A stretch of 64,000 nt of DNA from Hominenteromicrobium mulieris. Its GTDB lineage: Bacteria; Bacillota; Clostridia; Oscillospirales; Acutalibacteraceae. Position 1 is the first letter of the stretch; every line of letters begins with the position of its first letter. The stretch covers positions 310,001 to 374,000 of the forward strand of contig JAJJOY010000002.1 of NCBI GenBank assembly GCA_021029595.1, given 5' to 3'. Below are positions 45,778-54,330 of this stretch, piece by piece. Below the pieces are notes generated by a model, which worked only from the letters and a program-made list of their open reading frames with translations, was not told where the DNA came from and did not search any database. Position numbers and translations under genes: made by a program.

Positions 45778-46776
45778 CTATACTTTTACAAAATTCGGGC
45801 CGGAGGTCTTACGGCGAATAAGAGAAACCGGAAGAATAGAACGCTCCGGGACAATTTGACCGTTTATGCGTTGGATCAGTATCTGCACCGCAAGCGCACC
45901 CATTTGGCGTATAGGCTGCGCAATCGTGCTGATCTCACAATAAGTAGAAATATCAACACCGTCAAACCCAATGACCGGGATGCGGCCAAAAGTGTCGGCT
46001 TCGTCCGCATCATTCAATGTGTTCATGATGCGTGCAGCAAGAACGTCGCTGGTCGCGAAAATACCGTCTGTTTCAGGAAATTGCTTTAAGGCTTTGTAAA
46101 CATCCTCACCAAGGTTTTTTCCAAACAGGTCCTCTGCATCGATATAATACTCCGAACAAGGTGAACCGTTCCTTGCACAAGCATCTTGAAACCCCTTGTA
46201 TCGCAGAGATGCCGGAAGCTGATTCGATATAATCCTGTTGCCGAATAGAAGCGGTGACTTACAGCCGCTTGCGAGCAGCAGCTCTTGTGCCGCAAGTACA
46301 CCGCCCTTATAATTATCGCAGGAAACAGAGGGTACGTCTTCGATCATGCGTTCAATGGTAACGATCGGTACATCCGTCTGCATATACAGAGATTCATCCG
46401 TAATACGGCTGCAAACCAAAACGCCTGCAACATTGTTCGCACACAGCATCTTAAAAAGCTCGCGCTCTCGATTTGGGTTTCCGCCGGATGTGCAGAAAAA
46501 AAGCTTATACCCGGATTTATAGCAGGCTTCCTCAATAGCAGCTGTCAGGATGCCAAAAAAAGCGTGATCAATATAGGGTACGATCAAACCGATCAAGTGA
46601 CTGGACTTATTGCCAAGCGAACGAGCCATCTCATTCGGAAAATAATTGAGTTCTTTCATTGCCGCAAAAACCTTATCTCTTGTTTCCCGGCTGATCGCTC
46701 CCCGACCATTCATAACCCGAGAGACCGTTGTAATGGATACACCGACCTTCTCTGCCACATCCTTGAGTGTTGCCAT
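45778..46776 (-). CDS. LacI-family transcriptional regulator
   Basis: 332 residues. N-terminal LacI helix-turn-helix TLKDVAEKVGVSITTVSRVM, hinge helix NEMARSLGNKSSHLIG, then a periplasmic-binding-type sugar domain (LIGLIVPYIDHAFFGILTAA to GIFATSDVLAARIMN). GCTGGAGG precedes the ATG. It has its own promoter and terminator between the two carbohydrate operons. The GCAAACG-type operators occur before GH32 and before the binding protein but not at its own promoter. It likely represses both operons until a sugar or sugar-phosphate binds. Confidence 0.93.
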   Translation of the reverse strand: MATLKDVAEKVGVSITTVSRVMNGRGAISRETRDKVFAAMKELNYFPNEMARSLGNKSSHLIGLIVPYIDHAFFGILTAAIEEACYKSGYKLFFCTSGGNPNRERELFKMLCANNVAGVLVCSRITDESLYMQTDVPIVTIERMIEDVPSVSCDNYKGGVLAAQELLLASGCKSPLLFGNRIISNQLPASLRYKGFQDACARNGSPCSEYYIDAEDLFGKNLGEDVYKALKQFPETDGIFATSDVLAARIMNTLNDADEADTFGRIPVIGFDGVDISTYCEISTIAQPIRQMGALAVQILIQRINGQIVPERSILPVSLIRRKTSGPNFVKV

Positions 46777-46854
46777 ATCAAAACCTCCAGCTACTCCATG
46801 CCGTGCCTATTAGAATTTGACCGACTAATGCAATATGTAATATATAATAACACT

Positions 46855-46883
46855 ATATTATCATATACCCGGAGTCATGTCAA
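46855..46883 (-). promoter_or_regulatory. promoter of the lacI-type gene
   Basis: Leftward TTGACA, 17-nt spacer, TAATAT in the gap after the esterase stop; no GCAAACG operator next to it. Confidence 0.75.
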
Positions 46884-46999
46884 CTTTCCCTCATACGCTT
46901 TCATAAGGGCTGCAGCTCAGTCCATACCTACACGGCACAAAATTGCGATTAACGGCGCAGCTGTATCCCGATTTTTATCGGTATTCAAACAAAAAAGTA

Positions 47000-48184
47000 T
47001 CATTCATGAAACAGATATTGAGCAAAATCACGCAGGCACATGCGCCAGACATTCCACTCGTGTTCACCGGGATACATTTTTTCTACATGTATCGAGTTTT
47101 CTGCAGGCGCAAGCCCCTTTTCTTCAAACAACGCACGATCCGCTTCAAATCGCTCGAGCGCAACAAGATCTTCGTCTCCGCAAGCACGGAAAAACACTCT
47201 AAAGGACTGTGTGAATTTTTCACGGTCATCTAACAATTGAATATAAGAATTTTCTGCATTTGTTTTATTAAATGGACCGACAAATCCGCTAAATACGCCG
47301 GCATACCCGAACATATCCGGATGCTTCATGGTCACGATGCTGGTCTGCATGGATCCCATCGACAGACCCGCCATGGCACGGCTCCATTTATCCGTTCGCA
47401 CACGGTAATGCGATTCGATGAACGGGATACAGTCCTCCAAAAGAAGTCGCTCAATCCTCGTCTGATCCAATACACGTACGCCGTTTTCATTCTTCTGCAC
47501 CATACCGTTATTCATAACCACGATACACGGCTCCGCTTTTCCGGCAGCAATCAGGTTATCCATAATAAAGTTCACGCGCCCCTGATGTACCCAGCACTGT
47601 TCATTTTCACCGTGACCATGCTGCAGATACAGCACCGGATATTCGCCGGAAGTCTCTTTCATATAACCGGCTGGCGTATAAACGAGGCAGCTCTTCATCG
47701 TTCCCGTCGCTGCCGAATAATAATATTCCTGCACGACCGAACCATGCGGAACATCTTTGCACAGGTAAAAGTCTTCTTCCGGCTGCGGAATATCCGCATA
47801 GTTTATGGGTCTTGAAGCGCCAAACCCGATAGGCGCCATAGGATTGAGCACCTCCGCGCCGTCTACACGGAATACGACCGGGCAGAATCCGCCGCAGCCG
47901 CCATCTGCAACCGTGCTCCAAACGCCGTCATCGCCTTTTTCCAATGTATAGATCTTACGGTGTACTTCTGCCGTAACGCTTTGTGCCCCCGGCGCCATAA
48001 AGTTCAGGCGCATTTTCCCGTCTTTTAACATCATAATGCCCGGCGGAATCAATCTGTCACTTTCCGGACTCAGTGATGTTCCTGCTTTATTGCCGAGCGG
48101 AAGCTGCGGATCAAAGCTGACCGAGGTATCTGTGATTGCACAATTCAATGCAGCTGACGGATAAAAGCTTTCCTTTTCAAACAT
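47000..48184 (-). CDS. CE1-like esterase with N-terminal E-set domain
   Basis: 394 residues, no signal peptide. About 45-125 reads as an early-set/CBM48-like sandwich (LPPGIMMLKDGKMRLNF-like, then PVVFRVDGAEVLNPM); the hydrolase follows with PVLYLQHGHGENEQCW, nucleophile GLSMGSMQTSIV, and His near YPGEHEWNVWR. This architecture is typical of xylan/ferulic-acid esterases and related enterochelin-esterase-like proteins. It starts 19 nt after the GH32 stop and is co-transcribed. Inferred role: removing acyl groups from the same glycan that GH32 attacks. Confidence 0.82.
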   Translation of the reverse strand: MFEKESFYPSAALNCAITDTSVSFDPQLPLGNKAGTSLSPESDRLIPPGIMMLKDGKMRLNFMAPGAQSVTAEVHRKIYTLEKGDDGVWSTVADGGCGGFCPVVFRVDGAEVLNPMAPIGFGASRPINYADIPQPEEDFYLCKDVPHGSVVQEYYYSAATGTMKSCLVYTPAGYMKETSGEYPVLYLQHGHGENEQCWVHQGRVNFIMDNLIAAGKAEPCIVVMNNGMVQKNENGVRVLDQTRIERLLLEDCIPFIESHYRVRTDKWSRAMAGLSMGSMQTSIVTMKHPDMFGYAGVFSGFVGPFNKTNAENSYIQLLDDREKFTQSFRVFFRACGDEDLVALERFEADRALFEEKGLAPAENSIHVEKMYPGEHEWNVWRMCLRDFAQYLFHE

Positions 48185-48203
48185 AAACTGTAGACCTCCC
48201 TTA

Positions 48204-49856
48204 TTATTCCCACATGCTTTTTAATTTGTGAACTTCAAAATCTATCCCAATACCCGGATCCAACAAGACCGGAAGTATCGAAATATCGGTCGGGTCCGGT
48301 ACCGTCGCCAACGTTAGGTTGAACTTTCCGTCATCCGCGTAAAGTTCAACGGAGCAGCGGTCCGTCACAACGCGCAGCTCGAACGTATCGTCTTTCAACG
48401 CAAGCTTATATGCTCCCACCGGCAGCAAAAGGCGCTCGATCTTCGGATCATATACAATCAGCACGCCGCGCACGGAAAACGCAATCAGCTTATCCGGCTT
48501 CATACTGAATTTGAATGTCATATCCATCGCTTCACCGAGGTATTCTCGCGGGATACGTTCAAATTCCTCCAATCCGCGTCCAACAAACGAATAGCTGCAT
48601 TCTCTCAAGTCTTTCACCTCCGCAGCCGGCTTTACCGTGAGCCTCGGTCCCTGCTCTGTTGAAACAAGCCGCAGTTCATTCGGTATACTCAAACAACTTG
48701 AAAACGGTCCCTGAGAAACGACTGTCCGGATCCACGAAATCTGGATCACGCGTCCGTTCGGCAAGTTCGCGAAAGTCTGCGCCGCATATCCGCCCGTTGA
48801 GCGCGCCTCCAGGCTGTACGCTGAATCAATCCGATGCGTGGGACCTTCAATCACGTCCGTTTCGGGAACAAAATGACGCCCCTCGAAATGACCGATCATA
48901 TAGTTATCCGTAGAGCCCCAAAGCACCCATTTTCTCTGCGTCATATCATTGTCAATCGGCAAATTGAACAGATCCGGGCATTCTGCGCTCCCCCGTATCC
49001 TGATTGTTTCTCCCTGTTCCCAATGCAGCAGATTATCCGAATAGAGGAACATATAGCGGTCATTGTCCAAAAAGATCACCATGACCCAGTTTTGGTTCTG
49101 ATCGTCCCACACAACCTTCGGATCGCGGTTCATATATGCGATATGCTGCACGATCGGGTTCTGTGCGTATTTTTCAAAGTGCATCCCGCCATCTGTGCTG
49201 ACTGCCGCGGCGATTTCAAAGTATTTTCCTCTGCTCCAGCGCGATTTACTGCCCGCAGGTGTATAGAACAGAAAAACCGGCGGTATCCCGTCTTTTCCCA
49301 GCCCGGAGGTATTTTGCAGATCTACCGCACCGCAGCCGGAATACATGCGCCCTGTTTCATCCGGAAGCAGCGCATACGGCAACTCTTGCCAGTGCATAAG
49401 ATCCGAACTTACCATGTGCATCCAATGCGTATTGCCAACGCCAAGACCGTACGGATTCAGCTGTGCAAAACAATGATACTTGCCGTTCAAATAAAACAGA
49501 CCGTTCGGGTCATTCATAAATCCATGCATCGGCGTAATATGCGCAAGGGGACGCATCGGTTCCCTGTAAAGCGTATCCGCATCTTTCAGCGTATCCGAAA
49601 CCTCTAAAAGTTCGATAAGTGATTCGTCTCCGCCTTCAAGGCGCAATTCCAATGTTTCGCCCGCATACCGTTCCAAATACAGACAGGACCAGCAACGCGG
49701 GGAAGCATCCAAGCACACTTCATATTCTTCCACAAGGCTTCCGTTTTGATAGATACTCAAATACTGTATAGACTCTGCCGGTATCGTCCAGCCTTTCACA
49801 TTCCCAACCGGGATCAACAGATATTTTTTGTCTGCCGTTATTGTTATTTGTCGCAT
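48204..49856 (-). CDS. GH32 beta-fructofuranosidase/fructanase-like enzyme
   Basis: 550 residues from ATG 49856 (GAAAGGGG). The N-terminal 90 residues form an extra beta-sandwich (DUF4980-like: LLIPVGNVKGWTIPAESIQY). The five-blade GH32 domain has the nucleophile Asp116 in MHGFMNDPNG, Asp245 in NRDPKV and acid/base Glu292 in AECPD. A C-terminal beta-sandwich follows (RCSVELYADDGKFNL). It hydrolyses beta-fructosidic bonds in sucrose, levan or inulin-type fructans; without a signal peptide it acts in the cytoplasm on imported oligosaccharides. First gene of an operon with the esterase. Confidence 0.9.
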   Translation of the reverse strand: MRQITITADKKYLLIPVGNVKGWTIPAESIQYLSIYQNGSLVEEYEVCLDASPRCWSCLYLERYAGETLELRLEGGDESLIELLEVSDTLKDADTLYREPMRPLAHITPMHGFMNDPNGLFYLNGKYHCFAQLNPYGLGVGNTHWMHMVSSDLMHWQELPYALLPDETGRMYSGCGAVDLQNTSGLGKDGIPPVFLFYTPAGSKSRWSRGKYFEIAAAVSTDGGMHFEKYAQNPIVQHIAYMNRDPKVVWDDQNQNWVMVIFLDNDRYMFLYSDNLLHWEQGETIRIRGSAECPDLFNLPIDNDMTQRKWVLWGSTDNYMIGHFEGRHFVPETDVIEGPTHRIDSAYSLEARSTGGYAAQTFANLPNGRVIQISWIRTVVSQGPFSSCLSIPNELRLVSTEQGPRLTVKPAAEVKDLRECSYSFVGRGLEEFERIPREYLGEAMDMTFKFSMKPDKLIAFSVRGVLIVYDPKIERLLLPVGAYKLALKDDTFELRVVTDRCSVELYADDGKFNLTLATVPDPTDISILPVLLDPGIGIDFEVHKLKSMWE

Positions 49857-49913
49857 AGCCGCCCCTTTCATATTAACCATATTCATGCTGATTGCACAAT
49901 TTGCGCAATTAGT

Positions 49914-49966
49914 ACGCAAACGCTTTCCTTGCTTGTAATCTTAACAATATCATACCATTTTGTCAA
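49914..49966 (-). promoter_or_regulatory. GH32 promoter with overlapping downstream operator
   Basis: Leftward TTGACA (49961-49966), 17-nt spacer, TAAGAT (49938-49943), then ACGCAAACGCTTTCCT at about 49914-49929. Same layout as the binding-protein promoter, with an operator of the GCAAACG type just past the -10 box. Confidence 0.75.
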
Positions 49967-50170
49967 TATTTAATCTCAACTTTGGAATCCCTGTCAAATT
50001 ATCCCGTAAAGGATTATGCAGTTTTAATACGAAGCTGTTCACAAACTGCTACCGCACCGTATCTTAACGGGTCTCGAACGAAAGCTCCCTTGCCGCTGAC
50101 CGGCGTTAAATCAATCGACATCGTCTTCCTAAGCTTTCCGCTTTCACATAACTTTTCGGCATGGCTAAAC

Positions 50171-50215
50171 GCTCCATGCGGACCCGCCCGGGGTCAGACT
50201 TCGCATGGAGCTTTT
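50171..50215 (+). terminator. orphan rightward terminator
   Basis: Perfect 10-bp stem GCTCCATGCG/CGCATGGAGC followed by TTTT. It lies between the divergent GH32 operon and the small membrane gene, with no recognised rightward gene before it. The surrounding 49990-50415 sequence shows no protein gene; a short RNA ending here is possible. Confidence 0.65.
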
Positions 50216-50415
50216 ACACTGCAAAGCTGCATATTTTTTCCTTCTTTCTCAAAAATTGCCGTATAATAAGGTCAATTTTAAAATAGCATGAATTACCGGG
50301 TTTATCAAGTTGCAAAGTGTATTTGTATCGCGGACAAATTGCGTATATGCTGTGAACAATTTAAGCATTTAAAGCGTAAGCAGCGCAATAAACTTTACCT
50401 TTTTTTAGATAATAC

Positions 50416-50444
50416 TTGATAAAATGCCCTTTTCATGTTATTCT
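50416..50444 (+). promoter_or_regulatory. promoter of the small membrane gene
   Basis: TTGATA, 17-nt spacer, TATTCT; about 85 nt before the ATG at 50531. Confidence 0.55.
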
Positions 50445-50530
50445 GTATACAGGAAGAGACGCGGAAATATGTCCGCGAGATAAAAACACTTTTTACTTGA
50501 ACCGTCCGTTTTATAAGGAGGAGACCTTTT

Positions 50531-50920
50531 ATGATGCTCAATGAAACCTATACAAAAAATATACAGCCGAGGGACCCGGAAAGAATTCGTTCCGATATCG
50601 AGACCCCCTGCGCAACGGTTTATAACCAGGGCGTAACACCGGTTTTGTATGATAACGCTGTGCAGGCTTCCTCCAGACCCGGCCGCGCCGTGGAATATCT
50701 GCCGGAAAACACCATTGCGCTTTCCGTTTCCGAGTGCGTGATGATGTTCCTCATCCAGCTCGTTCCGGTTTTGGGACTTATCATGGCTGCCGTTTGGAGC
50801 TTCTCCCCGAACTCCGGCATCAATAAGCGCACCATTTCCCGTGCTTTGCTCATCGTGCAGTGCATCGTGCTTGCCGTTGTGTGCGTCTTCTGGTGCATCA
50901 GCTACGGCTTTCATGGGTAA
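50531..50920 (+). CDS. small two-helix membrane protein, unknown
   Basis: 129 residues with a strong ribosome site (AAGGAGG). The first 65 residues are polar, with a YNQGVTPVLYDNAVQASSRP segment. Two hydrophobic helices follow at about 66-88 (VSECVMMFLIQLVPVLGLIM) and 102-124 (ISRALLIVQCIVLAVVCVFW), joined by a short loop SFSPNSGINKRT. No enzyme motif. It is expressed from its own promoter and ends at its own terminator, so it acts alone. I do not recognise the family; it might be a DUF-type small Clostridial membrane protein. Confidence 0.7.
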   Translation: MMLNETYTKNIQPRDPERIRSDIETPCATVYNQGVTPVLYDNAVQASSRPGRAVEYLPENTIALSVSECVMMFLIQLVPVLGLIMAAVWSFSPNSGINKRTISRALLIVQCIVLAVVCVFWCISYGFHG

Positions 50921-50938
50921 TATTTAACAAGTCAACAC

Positions 50939-50982
50939 GCCGCCGACAGTGGATTTTGCCGATCCTCTGTCGGTGGCTTTTC
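50939..50982 (+). terminator. terminator of the small membrane gene
   Basis: GCCGCCGACAG/CTGTCGGTGGC stem with one G-T position, followed by TTTTCTTTT. Confidence 0.85.
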
Positions 50983-51037
50983 TTTTGCTTGATTTTACGG
51001 GGACATTTGTTATAATTGTGGAAAAGGAGGCATTTTT

Positions 51038-51691
51038 ATGCGCGTGTTTCGTGTGCTTTGGCCACTCATCTCATTGCCGATGATGCTCTCGTTCTGTTAC
51101 GTCTATAATACCACGCGCTCGTTCGGCAGCACGATGTGGCGCTCAGCCGCAAAGTGCGGCGCAACGTTCGTAGCGGTCATCACGGCGGTGCTCGGCATCG
51201 TGTTGTTTAATCGCCCGGCGAACGCGTGGCTGCTCGCTTTGGCGCTTTTATTCTGCTGCATCGCGGATTTTGTCATTGAGCGCGATTTTCGCTTCGGCGT
51301 AATCTCGTTCGGACTCGCGCACCTTGTGCTTATCGGGTATATTGCACAGCTCGGCGGGTTTCGGTGGGGCACGGTCGTTGCAGCTTTGATTATTTACGGC
51401 ATCATTGCACTGATTTTTCGGCAATATCTGCATTCGCTCGGCTCTATGCTGCTCCCGATGGTGCTGTACCCGCTCGTGCTTTCGTTCATGACAGCTATGG
51501 CGGGCACGTTGCCGTTTGCTGTCTCGCCGCAGTGGATACTGTTCGCGTTGGGTGCAGCGGCGTTCTGCATTTCGGACTTGTTCGTTGCGCGGGATTTCAT
51601 CTGCGGCATTACGGGCACACAGAAAAACGGTGCACTGATCCTATATTACCTCGCCGTGTACGCGATGGCGTCGATACAGGTTTATTTATAA
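51038..51691 (+). CDS. YhhN/TMEM86-family protein (lysoplasmalogenase-like)
   Basis: 217 residues, about eight hydrophobic helices. Family motifs: CIADFVIERDFRFGVISFGL and the second-half repeat AAFCISDLFVARDFICG, whose Asp residues lie in the membrane. Mammalian TMEM86 and some bacterial homologues hydrolyse lysoplasmalogen; plasmalogens are made by anaerobic Clostridia, so this activity is plausible here. AAAAGGAGG precedes the ATG. It lies 21 nt upstream of the GH106-like gene and may be co-transcribed with it without obvious functional link. Confidence 0.8.
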   Translation: MRVFRVLWPLISLPMMLSFCYVYNTTRSFGSTMWRSAAKCGATFVAVITAVLGIVLFNRPANAWLLALALLFCCIADFVIERDFRFGVISFGLAHLVLIGYIAQLGGFRWGTVVAALIIYGIIALIFRQYLHSLGSMLLPMVLYPLVLSFMTAMAGTLPFAVSPQWILFALGAAAFCISDLFVARDFICGITGTQKNGALILYYLAVYAMASIQVYL

Positions 51692-51712
51692 AACTCTTTT
51701 GGGGGAATTCAA

Positions 51713-54271
51713 ATGGAACCAATTTTGAAAAGTATACTGGAAAATAAAACGGAAAACTACCTGCTGCCGTTTTTCTGGCAGCACGACGGGCACGACGCGG
51801 AGATTCCCGCACGCGTACAGAAGATCTATGAGAGCGGTTGCCGCGCATTTTGTGTGGAATCGCGCCCGTATGAACACTTCTGCGAGGACGCGTGGTGGAA
51901 GACGATGGACATTATTTTGGCGGAAGCCGAAAAGCGCGGCATGCGCGTGTGGATTCTCGACGATAAGCATTTCCCGACGGGCTACGCAAACGGTATTTTA
52001 GAGCACGAAGACCTGAACCTGCGCCGAAAATTCCTGCGGGAATCGCATGTGGACGTGATGGGGCCCATGGCGGAAGCGTCCGTCTTGGTGCCAATGCACA
52101 TGCCGGAGGAAAAGCTCGTTTCCGCCGTGCTGTTTCGCCGCACAGGCAAAGATGAAGAGCTGACCGGCGAACCGATTGAGCTTGACGTGCAGCCGGAGGA
52201 TAAATTCGTATATTTCAGTGTACCCGAGGGGCTTTACCGCGTATTTTTCGTGTTTGAGACGTTCAGCGGCGAAGAAAACAAAAAGTACTATATCGACATG
52301 CTCTCAAAAGAATCGGTGCACAAGCTCATTGAAGCCGTGTACGAGCCGCATTACGACCACTATGCAAAGTATTTCGGCAACACGCTCGCGGGATTTTTCT
52401 CCGATGAGCCGGGCTTTGACGCGCCGCATTTCGGCATGACAGGATACGACACCGGTATCTATAACCGTTCGGTTGGCCAACCCGGCGTGATGCTGCCATG
52501 GCGCGACGCGGTCGCCGTGCGCATGGCAAAAGACGGCATCGACGAGCCGACGCTCTATCTGCCGATTTTGTGGTATGCACATGACGAGCTGACCGCGGAA
52601 ATTCGCCTTGCGTACATGGACGCCGTGACGTTGCTTTGGAAAAAGAATTTCTCCTATCCGCTCGGCGATTGGTGCCGTGCGCACGGTGTGCAATACATTG
52701 GGCATTTGATTGAAGACATGAACGCGCACGCGCGTCTTGGGTGCAGTGCGGGACATTACTTCCGCGGGCTCGACGGGCAGGACATGAGTGGCATAGACAT
52801 TGTGCTGCACCAGGTAATGCCCGGCATGGCCGACTACAAAACGGCGGCGCTCGTCTCGGGCGGCATGGTGGACGGCGAATTCTTCCACTACGTTTTGGGG
52901 CAGCTTGCGGCTTCGCACGCGCGGCAAAATCCGAACATGAATGGTCGCGCCATGTGCGAGGTGTTCGGCGCATACGGTTGGGCAGAAGGCGCGAACGTCA
53001 TGAAATGGTTGATGGACTTCCTGCTTGTGCGCGGAGTAAACCACTTTGTGCCGCACGCATTTGACGATTTCTTCCCCGACCGCGACTGTCCGCCGCACTT
53101 TGGCGCAGACGGCAACGACCCGCAGTTTGCGGGCTTCACGCAGCTGATGCACTACGTGAACCGTGCGGCGCACTATCTGTACGGCGCGGAAATGGAAGCC
53201 TCCGGCGCAATTTTATACCACGCGGAAGCCGAGTGGATGGACAAATCAAGCGCCATGTTGACGCAAAAGCCTGCAAAAGCGTGCTATGACGCGCAAATTT
53301 TCTACGACATCGTGCCGCTCGATTATCTGGAGACGGCGGAAAAGAACAACGGACGCTTTGGGCGCGGGTACAAATACCTCGTCGTGCCGGCGTGCAGAAA
53401 GCTGCCGGAGCGCTTTGCAAAAATCTGCGAAGCGCTCAAAAACGCAGGCGTGCCGGTATTCTTTGTCGATTACGCACCGGACTGCGTGAATATCAGTGAA
53501 AACGAGATCGTGCCGCTTCAAAAGCTTGCAGCGCACATCAAAGAAAGCGGCCTCGCGCACGAATATAACGCAAAGGAGCACCTGCTGCGCATTGCAAAGT
53601 TCACGCGCGGCGAAGCGACAAGCTTCTTTGTCTTCAACGAAGCGCCGAACGCGGTACAGGAGACGCTTTCGCTGCCCGTCAGCGGCAAATACATCGCGGC
53701 GGATCTGTTAAACGGTGTCTATGCGCGTGGCGAGACGGCAGACGGCACAGTCGAGCTCGCACTTGAAGCGGGGCAATCGGTGATCCTCATTTTCGGCAGC
53801 GCTACGGAAGATGAATGGGCAGGCTTTCCGGAGAAATCCGAGGGTCTGCATATGGCGGAGATTGAGACGCTGTGGGACATTGACCTGCGTGAGACGGGCA
53901 AGGAGACGGAATTCAAGCCGTTCCGTAAAAACTCGAAGCTTTTTAACATCACGGGCAAAAACGGTGAAACGGAGTTTTCCGGCGAAATGCGGTATAAGAC
54001 AAAACTCAACATAAACGATACGGCACACGTAGAGCTTGAATTTGAAAATGTCGGCGTAACGGCACGGCTGTTCGTAAACGGCAAGGACATGGGGCAGCGC
54101 ATCTGCCGCCCGTACCGCTGGGATATTACGGAAGCCGTAAAAGCGGGCGAAAACGACGTAGAAGTGTTCGTCTGCAACACGCTTGCACAGCGTATGCAGG
54201 ATTTCTTTTCGACGTATATGACACTGCCCGCGAGCGGCATCACGGGAAAAGTGCGGCTTTTTGTGCAATAA
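51713..54271 (+). CDS. GH106-like glycoside hydrolase (putative alpha-L-rhamnosidase)
   Basis: 852 residues, no signal peptide. The N-terminal text FFWQHDGHDAEIPARVQKIY, then RGMRVWILDDKHFPTGYANG, corresponds to the first strands of the (beta/alpha)8 barrel in GH106 and related uncharacterised hydrolases. DEPGFDAPHFG and IGHLIEDMNAHARLG may carry the catalytic acids. A late beta-sandwich (about 745-850: LFVNGKDMGQRICRPYRWDI) is a galactose-binding-like domain. Likely removes rhamnose or a similar sugar from imported glycans in the cytoplasm. Family placement is from pattern memory; the exact activity is not sure. GGGGG ribosome site. Confidence 0.6.
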   Translation: MEPILKSILENKTENYLLPFFWQHDGHDAEIPARVQKIYESGCRAFCVESRPYEHFCEDAWWKTMDIILAEAEKRGMRVWILDDKHFPTGYANGILEHEDLNLRRKFLRESHVDVMGPMAEASVLVPMHMPEEKLVSAVLFRRTGKDEELTGEPIELDVQPEDKFVYFSVPEGLYRVFFVFETFSGEENKKYYIDMLSKESVHKLIEAVYEPHYDHYAKYFGNTLAGFFSDEPGFDAPHFGMTGYDTGIYNRSVGQPGVMLPWRDAVAVRMAKDGIDEPTLYLPILWYAHDELTAEIRLAYMDAVTLLWKKNFSYPLGDWCRAHGVQYIGHLIEDMNAHARLGCSAGHYFRGLDGQDMSGIDIVLHQVMPGMADYKTAALVSGGMVDGEFFHYVLGQLAASHARQNPNMNGRAMCEVFGAYGWAEGANVMKWLMDFLLVRGVNHFVPHAFDDFFPDRDCPPHFGADGNDPQFAGFTQLMHYVNRAAHYLYGAEMEASGAILYHAEAEWMDKSSAMLTQKPAKACYDAQIFYDIVPLDYLETAEKNNGRFGRGYKYLVVPACRKLPERFAKICEALKNAGVPVFFVDYAPDCVNISENEIVPLQKLAAHIKESGLAHEYNAKEHLLRIAKFTRGEATSFFVFNEAPNAVQETLSLPVSGKYIAADLLNGVYARGETADGTVELALEAGQSVILIFGSATEDEWAGFPEKSEGLHMAEIETLWDIDLRETGKETEFKPFRKNSKLFNITGKNGETEFSGEMRYKTKLNINDTAHVELEFENVGVTARLFVNGKDMGQRICRPYRWDITEAVKAGENDVEVFVCNTLAQRMQDFFSTYMTLPASGITGKVRLFVQ

Positions 54272-54285
54272 GTTAAATTTAAACG

Positions 54286-54330
54286 CCCCCGCATTCTCGT
54301 TAACACACGAGAGTGCGGGGGTCATTTTTT
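54286..54330 (+). terminator. bidirectional terminator between the GH106-like and GNAT genes
   Basis: CCCCCGCA-TTCTCG pairs with CGAGA-TGCGGGGG (one mismatch), followed by TTTTTT that runs into the GNAT stop. Confidence 0.85.

Noticed and set aside
37108-49990. Strong compositional island over the sugar locus
   Set aside because: Hand counts of a few 60-base lines gave about 40-55% GC against about 52% in flanking genes; the difference is too variable to claim transfer without a proper calculation.
49982-50266. 94-codon rightward frame upstream of the small membrane gene
   Set aside because: No ribosome site, runs into the GCTCCATGCG terminator and has no protein-like pattern.
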